Shown here: positions 1 through 4,071 of the stretch, piece by piece
How positions within the stretch are numbered: the stretch's first letter is position 1
Layout: each line of letters opens with the position of its first letter
From: Chlamydiota bacterium
GTDB lineage: Bacteria > Chlamydiota > Chlamydiia > Chlamydiales > Rhabdochlamydiaceae
DNA: 13,446 bases
NCBI GenBank assembly: GCA_011065225.1
Contig: JAAKFC010000024.1
Coordinates: forward strand, 1-13,446
Direction: 5' to 3'
The notes under the pieces: model-generated
Databases searched by the model: none
Told to the model about the DNA's origin: nothing
The model's input: only the letters and a program-made list of their open reading frames with translations
Program-made: the position numbers and the translations under genes

Positions 1-354
1 CTTTCGCGCGGGGCCGAAAGCGCCGTCTTTATCGAGAAAAATCGCCTTGCAGCCAGCTGCATCCGCGAAAACCTCGTAAAGCTTGGGATCAGCGCCTCTG
101 TCTTACAACAAGATGCACAAATTGCATTGAAACGCTTGACCAAAGAAAAAGTACAATTCGACATCATCTATATCGACCCGCCATACAACCTAGATATCCT
201 CCTCCTTTTAGAAAAAATTCCACCCTTGCTAGCAACAGACGGAATTGTCATACTTGAACAAAGTAAGAAAGCAGAAATCGATTTTTCTCTTCTGGAAAAA
301 ATCGAGGAAAGACATTTTGGCGACACAACCCTTCACTTTTGGCAATTACAATAA
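1..354 (+). CDS. rsmD: 16S rRNA (guanine(966)-N(2))-methyltransferase RsmD, C-terminal part
   Basis: Partial gene: the reading frame is open from the first base and ends at TAA 352-354, so 117 residues are visible. RsmD uses S-adenosylmethionine to methylate N2 of G966 in 16S rRNA during assembly of the small ribosomal subunit in the cytoplasm. Visible hallmarks are SRGA followed by AVFIEKN (the acidic residue after strand 2 that contacts the SAM ribose), then IRENL, and the catalytic motif IV YIDPPYN encoded around 169-189. The C-terminal end ERHFGDTTLHFW is typical of the family tail. The N-terminal half, with the glycine-rich SAM motif I, lies outside the window. A diverged second copy of the last 17 or so codons is found at 746-808. 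In many bacteria coaD follows rsmD directly; here four genes lie between them. Confidence 0.93.
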   Translation, partial: LSRGAESAVFIEKNRLAASCIRENLVKLGISASVLQQDAQIALKRLTKEKVQFDIIYIDPPYNLDILLLLEKIPPLLATDGIVILEQSKKAEIDFSLLEKIEERHFGDTTLHFWQLQ

Positions 355-410
355 ATGATTTTTTGTGATATTCTTTTCATCACGTTGGAACAATCGAAGT
401 GGGGTAATTT

Positions 411-731
411 ATGATACAACCTTCTAACAAGGGCTTTGGCGACTGTGGTAGTGAGTCTCCAGGATGCTGCTCTTATGTATGTATGGGCATAGGATTATTA
501 TCATGGCCTGGAGTTCAGGTCTCTTTTCTAGCTAGAGGAATGGAATTTTCAGATGATTTTGGCTTGAATTTATTTCTTGGGACGCTTTCTTCTATAAGTC
601 TTGCTTGTTTTTGTATAGATGCGGGTATAAAGATATCTGAGTGGCGAAAAAATCGGCAAATTAATGTACAAGATCCGAGCGAAACCACTCCATTAAAGCA
701 TCTGTTTATTTCCACCAACAGTACCGAATAA
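411..731 (+). CDS. Small Cys-rich protein with bilobed hydrophobic domain (candidate Inc-like membrane protein)
   Basis: A 106-residue protein of no recognised family. The start is supported by a GGGGT Shine-Dalgarno-like stretch just before ATG 411. The first 20 residues are polar and Gly/Ser/Cys-rich. Two hydrophobic segments (about 21-41 and 51-73) are separated by a short acidic loop, then come a basic stretch (KISEWRKNR) and a polar tail. Six Cys lie in or next to the hydrophobic parts. A closely spaced hydrophobic pair in a small protein is the classical outline of chlamydial inclusion membrane proteins, which are secreted by type III secretion, but the sequence alone does not prove this. 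It sits between the true rsmD end and a vestigial rsmD end, so it was probably inserted there. The gene at 1417-1698 encodes a protein of the same outline. Confidence 0.6.
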   Translation: MIQPSNKGFGDCGSESPGCCSYVCMGIGLLSWPGVQVSFLARGMEFSDDFGLNLFLGTLSSISLACFCIDAGIKISEWRKNRQINVQDPSETTPLKHLFISTNSTE

Positions 732-745
732 AATCTATCCTCCCC

Positions 746-808
746 TTTTTGAAAAAAACCGATGAAAGACACTTTGGCGACATAACCCTGCATTTCTGGA
801 GTTCATAA
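746..808 (+). pseudogene. Vestigial duplicate of the rsmD 3' end
   Basis: Frame 746-808 reads FLKKTDERHFGDITLHFWSS and a TAA stop. The genuine rsmD tail reads LLEKIEERHFGDTTLHFW before its own end. By hand, about 42 of 51 bases match over 17 aligned codons. Several of the differences are synonymous third positions (cat/cac, ctt/ctg, cac/cat, ttt/ttc), so both copies appear to have been kept as protein for some time. The stop TAA (806-808) shares its last A with the ATG of the downstream methyltransferase (TAATG), as expected if an rsmD gene was once translationally coupled to it. No start codon or SAM-binding part belongs to this copy. It reads as a remnant displaced by insertion of the 411-731 gene. 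Confidence 0.7.
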
Positions 809-1410
809 TGAAACGAATATTTCTCATCCTTTTTCTACATTCAATTGCTTGGACATCCGCTTACGACCACATCAAACCCCTACCCTTCGATCCGCATGGC
901 TGGTTCAATAATCAAACTGCTCTTGAAAAAATTTTCAATACCCGAGAAATTCACACTGTTATTGAACTAGGCAGTTGGGCAGGATTGTCCACCATTTTCT
1001 TTGGCCAAGCCGTCGGCCCAGCGGGAAGAGTTTATGCCATCGACACCTGGCAAGGCTCTCCTACCGAAGATGCTCACAAAAATGACCCTCGTCTCAAGAA
1101 CCTCTACCAACTTTTTCTCTCAAACATAAAACATGCAGAACTGCAGGAGATTGTCATCCCTTTTCGAATGAGAACAGATGAGGCCGCTAGAGCCCTTGAT
1201 CTTACAGCCGATCTCATCTATGTCGATGCCGACCATACGACTGAGCAAGTGTGTCGAGACATCATAAATTGGCATTCCCACTTAAATCCAGGAGGGATTA
1301 TCTGTGGGGATGACTGGGACTGGAAGAGTGTTCGCAAAGGAGTGAAGAAAGCCGCCCAACATCTTCATATGCAAATTGAAACGGAAGGGAACTTTTGGTT
1401 TTTTAGATAA
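808..1410 (+). CDS. Exported class I SAM-dependent methyltransferase (Methyltransf_24-like), copy 1
   Basis: A 200-residue protein. Residues 1-18 look like a Sec signal peptide: MKR, a hydrophobic core, and a likely cut after TSA. The mature part has a Rossmann methyltransferase pattern: motif I ELGSWAG at 53-59, the acidic end of strand 2 in AIDTW at 77-81, YVDADH at 138-143, and GDDW at 167-170 after a PGG turn. The DxDH and GDD acidic residues resemble the metal and substrate site of the Methyltransf_24/CmcI-like group of small-molecule O-methyltransferases; the exact substrate cannot be told. A signal peptide on a SAM-dependent enzyme is unusual, because SAM is cytoplasmic. ATG 808 overlaps the stop of the rsmD remnant; there is no strong Shine-Dalgarno beyond GGAG at 798-801. 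A paralogue lies at 1841-2467. The gene converges with 1417-1698, with 6 bases between stops. Confidence 0.8.
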   Translation: MKRIFLILFLHSIAWTSAYDHIKPLPFDPHGWFNNQTALEKIFNTREIHTVIELGSWAGLSTIFFGQAVGPAGRVYAIDTWQGSPTEDAHKNDPRLKNLYQLFLSNIKHAELQEIVIPFRMRTDEAARALDLTADLIYVDADHTTEQVCRDIINWHSHLNPGGIICGDDWDWKSVRKGVKKAAQHLHMQIETEGNFWFFR

Positions 1411-1416
1411 ATTTTA

Positions 1417-1698
1417 TTAGACAGACTCTATGGCAGTATAACTATGTTTATTTGAGTTTTCGCTACAACAAAAGCGACGAGCTATTCCAGTTAATATTGC
1501 AATACCTACTATAGAAACTAAAGCAGCAATAATTTGTGTTTCTGCACTGCAGCCTGAATTACTAGAATGGCATGAAATTCCTAAAATTGGGCCAACGGAT
1601 GCCATAATAGTGCCGATAACACATGCACAAGCTGCACAATCCAGTGCAGATCCTCCTCCAGAATAATTGGTAGTTCCCAAACTTAATCCTGCTGTCAT
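1417..1698 (-). CDS. Small Gly/Ser/Cys-rich protein with bilobed hydrophobic domain (candidate Inc-like membrane protein)
   Basis: A 93-residue protein, not recognised by family. The start is well supported: the - strand reads GGGAGGAATTCTT just before ATG 1698, a strong ribosome binding site. The outline is a polar Gly/Ser-rich N-terminus (1-20), a hydrophobic segment at about 22-42, a short Ser/Cys loop, a second hydrophobic segment at about 54-73, a basic RRFCC patch and a polar tail. It has seven Cys. The outline matches the protein at 411-731, though clear residue-level homology is not visible. It is inserted in reverse orientation between the two paralogous methyltransferase genes. An Inc-like, type III-secreted role is possible by analogy with chlamydial Inc proteins but is not shown. 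Confidence 0.65.
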   Translation of the reverse strand: MTAGLSLGTTNYSGGGSALDCAACACVIGTIMASVGPILGISCHSSNSGCSAETQIIAALVSIVGIAILTGIARRFCCSENSNKHSYTAIESV

Positions 1699-1777
1699 AA
1701 GAATTCCTCCCAGAAAAAAGAAAAAGCATATCTTTGTGGTTTATTTTTTCCTACCAATTTTTTTTTGTGAAAATAAA

Positions 1778-1806
1778 TTGCGATTTAACAAAGGCCTTCC
1801 TAAACT
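1778..1806 (+). promoter_or_regulatory. Putative sigma-70-type promoter for methyltransferase copy 2
   Basis: TTGCGA (1778-1783) and TAAACT (1801-1806) are 17 bases apart, each matching the -35 and -10 consensus at four of six positions. A start near 1813 would give a leader of about 28 bases containing the GGGAGGT ribosome binding site before ATG 1841. The region is AT-rich, so chance matches are possible. Confidence 0.3.
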
Positions 1807-1840
1807 GATTTCTTTTCATTTACTACCTAGGGAGGTCCTG

Positions 1841-2467
1841 ATGAAGGCGCTGCTAAAAGTATTTTTCTTAAGTCTTTGTTCTCTTCAACTCTGTGCTAAC
1901 ACTATATATGAATCCGTTGATGCTATTTCCTTTGATCCTAGTGGGTACTTTGCTACAGAACAATCTCTAGACCAAATTTTTAAATCTCAGGAAATCAAAA
2001 CCGTTATCGAATTAGGAAGCTGGGCAGGTGCCTCAACGCGTTTTTTCGCTCGCCGTGTTGGAGAAGGTGGAACTGTCTATGCAATTGACCATTGGCTTGG
2101 CTCAGAAAATCATCGAGGAGAGATGACCGATCCTCGCCTCAAACACATTTACCATCTCTTCCTCTCCAATATCCGAGAAGCTGGGATAGCAGATCGTGTG
2201 ATTCCTCTTCGGATGACAACCGACGAAGCAGTACAAGCCATTAGACAAGATATTCGTGCCGATCTCATTTATGTAGATACCGCTCGCGATACTAGCCGTG
2301 TCTATAGCGACATCATGAATTGGTTTCCACTCCTTAAAGAGGATGGAGTCCTTTGTGGAACAGAATGGCGAGAGCCAGCTGTGCGCGATGCTGTACAACG
2401 AGCTGCTGCTGAACATGGGAAAAAGATTGAAAGCGATCGAAAAGGCTTTTTTTGGGCATTGCGATAA
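1841..2467 (+). CDS. Exported class I SAM methyltransferase-like protein, copy 2 (altered active-site motifs)
   Basis: A 208-residue protein. The open frame reaches further upstream (to 1667), but ATG 1841 is chosen because GGGAGGT (1830-1836) stands in front of it and the protein then begins with a signal peptide (MKALLKVFFLSLCSLQLCA). It is a clear paralogue of copy 1: ELGSWAG at 57-63, YAIDHW, TDPRL, YHLFLSNI and IPLRMTTDEA all align. Where copy 1 has YVDADH, this one has YVDTARD (144-150), and GDDW is replaced by GTEW (173-176). The SAM-binding glycine motif is kept while the acidic/His residues likely to bind metal or substrate have changed, so it may have another specificity or no catalysis. 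It precedes coaD by 41 bases. Confidence 0.78.
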   Translation: MKALLKVFFLSLCSLQLCANTIYESVDAISFDPSGYFATEQSLDQIFKSQEIKTVIELGSWAGASTRFFARRVGEGGTVYAIDHWLGSENHRGEMTDPRLKHIYHLFLSNIREAGIADRVIPLRMTTDEAVQAIRQDIRADLIYVDTARDTSRVYSDIMNWFPLLKEDGVLCGTEWREPAVRDAVQRAAAEHGKKIESDRKGFFWALR

Positions 2468-2473
2468 AACTTC

Positions 2474-2502
2474 TTGAGAATAACTAATTATTCATTTTAA
2501 AT
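2474..2502 (+). promoter_or_regulatory. Putative promoter of coaD, implying a leaderless mRNA
   Basis: TTGAGA (2474-2479) and TTAAAT (2497-2502) are separated by 17 bases. The expected transcription start, about seven bases after the -10, falls on or next to ATG 2509. No well-spaced Shine-Dalgarno exists before that ATG (AGG touches it). Between the two boxes lies an inverted repeat, GAATAA/TTATTC (2478-2493), which could be an operator or chance. Confidence 0.3.
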
Positions 2503-2508
2503 AGTAGG

Positions 2509-2991
2509 ATGTTTAAAGCTATTTATTCTGGAAGCTTTGATCCTCCCACTTGGGGACACATTCGTTTAATTCGAAGAGCTGCAAAGCTCTTTGATGTTCT
2601 TATTGTGGGAATTGGAGAAAATCTTAAAAAGGGAAAAGGGTTTTTTACTATACAAGAAAAAATAGACGGGTTTCAAAAAGAAATAGGCGATCTGCCCAAT
2701 GTAGAAATCATGAGCTTTTCGGGGCTTGTTACCAATTTTGCAAAAGAAAATGGAATTGATTTACTAGTGCGAGGTTTGCGCTTCGTGGGAGACATGGAAT
2801 ATGAAATGCAGATGGCCCGCGCCAATTACAAACTGACGGGAATTGAAACATTCTTCTTGATGGCAGATGAGGATACTTCAACCATTAGCTCCAGCCTCAT
2901 ACGTGAACTTGCAGCAAATGGAGCGCCATTAGGAGATTATATTCCAAGTCATTTTGAAACTCTTTTACACAACAAGACACAAAAGGAATAA
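2509..2991 (+). CDS. coaD: Phosphopantetheine adenylyltransferase
   Basis: A 160-residue protein, the normal length for CoaD. It transfers AMP from ATP to 4'-phosphopantetheine to give dephospho-CoA, the penultimate step of coenzyme A synthesis, in the cytoplasm. Diagnostic features are the N-terminal nucleotidyltransferase motif SGSFDPPTWGH, with the (T/H)xGH element at residues 14-17; LLVRGLR at 85-91, the family's phosphopantetheine/ATP loop; and ISSSLIRE at 126-133, equivalent to the ISST(S)xxR ATP-binding motif. ATG 2509 is the right start because the conserved first strand begins at residue 3. There is no proper Shine-Dalgarno. The cold-shock gene follows after 4 bases, so coaD, the cold-shock gene and the glycosyltransferase gene probably form one transcript. 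Confidence 0.95.
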   Translation: MFKAIYSGSFDPPTWGHIRLIRRAAKLFDVLIVGIGENLKKGKGFFTIQEKIDGFQKEIGDLPNVEIMSFSGLVTNFAKENGIDLLVRGLRFVGDMEYEMQMARANYKLTGIETFFLMADEDTSTISSSLIRELAANGAPLGDYIPSHFETLLHNKTQKE

Positions 2992-2995
2992 TTTT

Positions 2996-3205
2996 ATGGA
3001 ACGCGGTACAGTAAAATGGTTTGATAAAGAAAAGAAATATGGATTCATTGAATCTGATATCGGTAAAAAAGAATATTTTGTTCATATATCAAATATTGAA
3101 GGTATGGAAGGACTCTTAGACAAAGGCCAACGTGTCGAGTTTGAGGTTAGTGAAGGGCAAAAAGGACCTCAAGCTGTTAATGTCCGTAGTCTTGCTGAAG
3201 AGTGA
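2996..3205 (+). CDS. Cold-shock domain protein (CspA family)
   Basis: A 69-residue single cold-shock domain, a small OB-fold that binds single-stranded RNA or DNA and acts as an RNA chaperone. It begins MERGTVKWFDKEKKYGF, with RNP1 (KYGFI, about 14-18) and RNP2 (YFVHIS, 27-32). The open frame extends 14 codons further upstream, but ATG 2996 is preferred: it has AAAAGGA (2981-2987) at good spacing and gives the canonical family N-terminus. The Shine-Dalgarno lies inside the last codons of coaD. Its stop TGA overlaps the GTG start of the next gene (GTGA), which suggests translational coupling. Confidence 0.93.
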   Translation: MERGTVKWFDKEKKYGFIESDIGKKEYFVHISNIEGMEGLLDKGQRVEFEVSEGQKGPQAVNVRSLAEE

Positions 3206-4071
3206 GAATCCTCCTTTTATTCTGCCTGTTTGGTTCTTGCCTTTGCGCAAGCCCCAAATATTACCTTTCGGTTTGCGCTATCTTTCGAAATGAGGCCATC
3301 TTCCTCAAGGAATGGGTTGAATACCATAGGATGGTAGGAGTAGAGCATTTCTACCTTTTCAATAACCTCAGTGATGATCAGTATCTCGAAGTACTAGAGC
3401 CTTATGTACAGCAAGGTATCGTCGAGATCTTTGAGTGGAACTTTGTCCCAAAAGAGCACAAGAATTGGACGAAAGTACAGTGTGGTGCCTACAACACACT
3501 CATCAAATCACAAGGAAGCGAAACTTTTTGGCTCGCTATCATCGATATAGATGAATTTATTGTTCCCATCAAAAAGCAAGGTTTAAAAGACTTTTTGAAG
3601 GGATACGAACGCTATGCTGGACTTGGGATCAATTGGCAAAATTATGGAACTTCAGGCGTCTATCGCATCCCAGAGAATCAAACGCAGATTGGCACCCTTA
3701 CAAAAAGAGCACCGGAAAAGCTCGATCGGAACCGGTTTGTGAAAAGCATTTTCCAGCCAAAAAAAATCAAGAACGTCAAAAAGCCGCACCACTGCATCTA
3801 TAAAAAGGGTTGGTTTCATGTTACGGAAAATAAAAAGCCTTTTGCAGAGAATAAAAGCCTTACTGATTCTGTCAGCGTAAACAAAATTCGCATCAACCAC
3901 TACACCTATCACGATGAAGAGTTTTTCTATAATGAAAAGCGGCGGCGCGTACAGGAATGGTTCCCCGAGTCTCTACCTTTAGAGATGGACCCCAATTACA
4001 ACGAAGTCGAAGATTCTATCATGCTGCGTTATGTCCCAGAACTAGAGCAGCGCCTTTTTGGATCAGACTAA
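3202..4071 (+). CDS. Signal-peptide-bearing glycosyltransferase (GT92/Glyco_tranf_2_4-like)
   Basis: A 289-residue protein starting at GTG 3202, which overlaps the previous stop by four bases. Residues 1-17 (MRILLLFCLFGSCLCAS) look like a Sec signal peptide. The rest is a GT-A type glycosyltransferase of the GT92/DUF23 or Glyco_tranf_2_4 group: SVCAIFRNE at 23-31 followed by FLKEWVEYHR, then the DxD-type metal/sugar-nucleotide motif IIDIDEF at 113-119, GINWQNYGTSG at about 142-152, and INHY at 231-234 near the C-terminus. Donor and acceptor are unknown. Such enzymes usually work in the cytoplasm or as membrane-anchored enzymes, so a cleavable leader suggests export, possibly toward the host-facing side. 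The alternative is that the segment acts as a membrane anchor. Its stop overlaps the stop of the convergent repeat-protein gene, leaving no room for a terminator between them. Confidence 0.82.
   Translation: MRILLLFCLFGSCLCASPKYYLSVCAIFRNEAIFLKEWVEYHRMVGVEHFYLFNNLSDDQYLEVLEPYVQQGIVEIFEWNFVPKEHKNWTKVQCGAYNTLIKSQGSETFWLAIIDIDEFIVPIKKQGLKDFLKGYERYAGLGINWQNYGTSGVYRIPENQTQIGTLTKRAPEKLDRNRFVKSIFQPKKIKNVKKPHHCIYKKGWFHVTENKKPFAENKSLTDSVSVNKIRINHYTYHDEEFFYNEKRRRVQEWFPESLPLEMDPNYNEVEDSIMLRYVPELEQRLFGSD

Noticed and set aside
365..383. GTGAT/ATCAC inverted repeat after rsmD as an operator or terminator
   Set aside because: Five-base arms with a nine-base loop and no T tract; too weak to support a call.
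515..793. Open frame of 92 codons on the - strand opposite the 411-731 gene
   Set aside because: It overlaps a + strand gene with a better ribosome binding site and also spans the rsmD remnant; no family features or initiation signal.
1667..1840. N-terminal extension of methyltransferase copy 2
   Set aside because: The extension is AT-rich and of low complexity, overlaps the - strand gene, and would hide the signal peptide; ATG 1841 has a strong ribosome binding site and matches copy 1.
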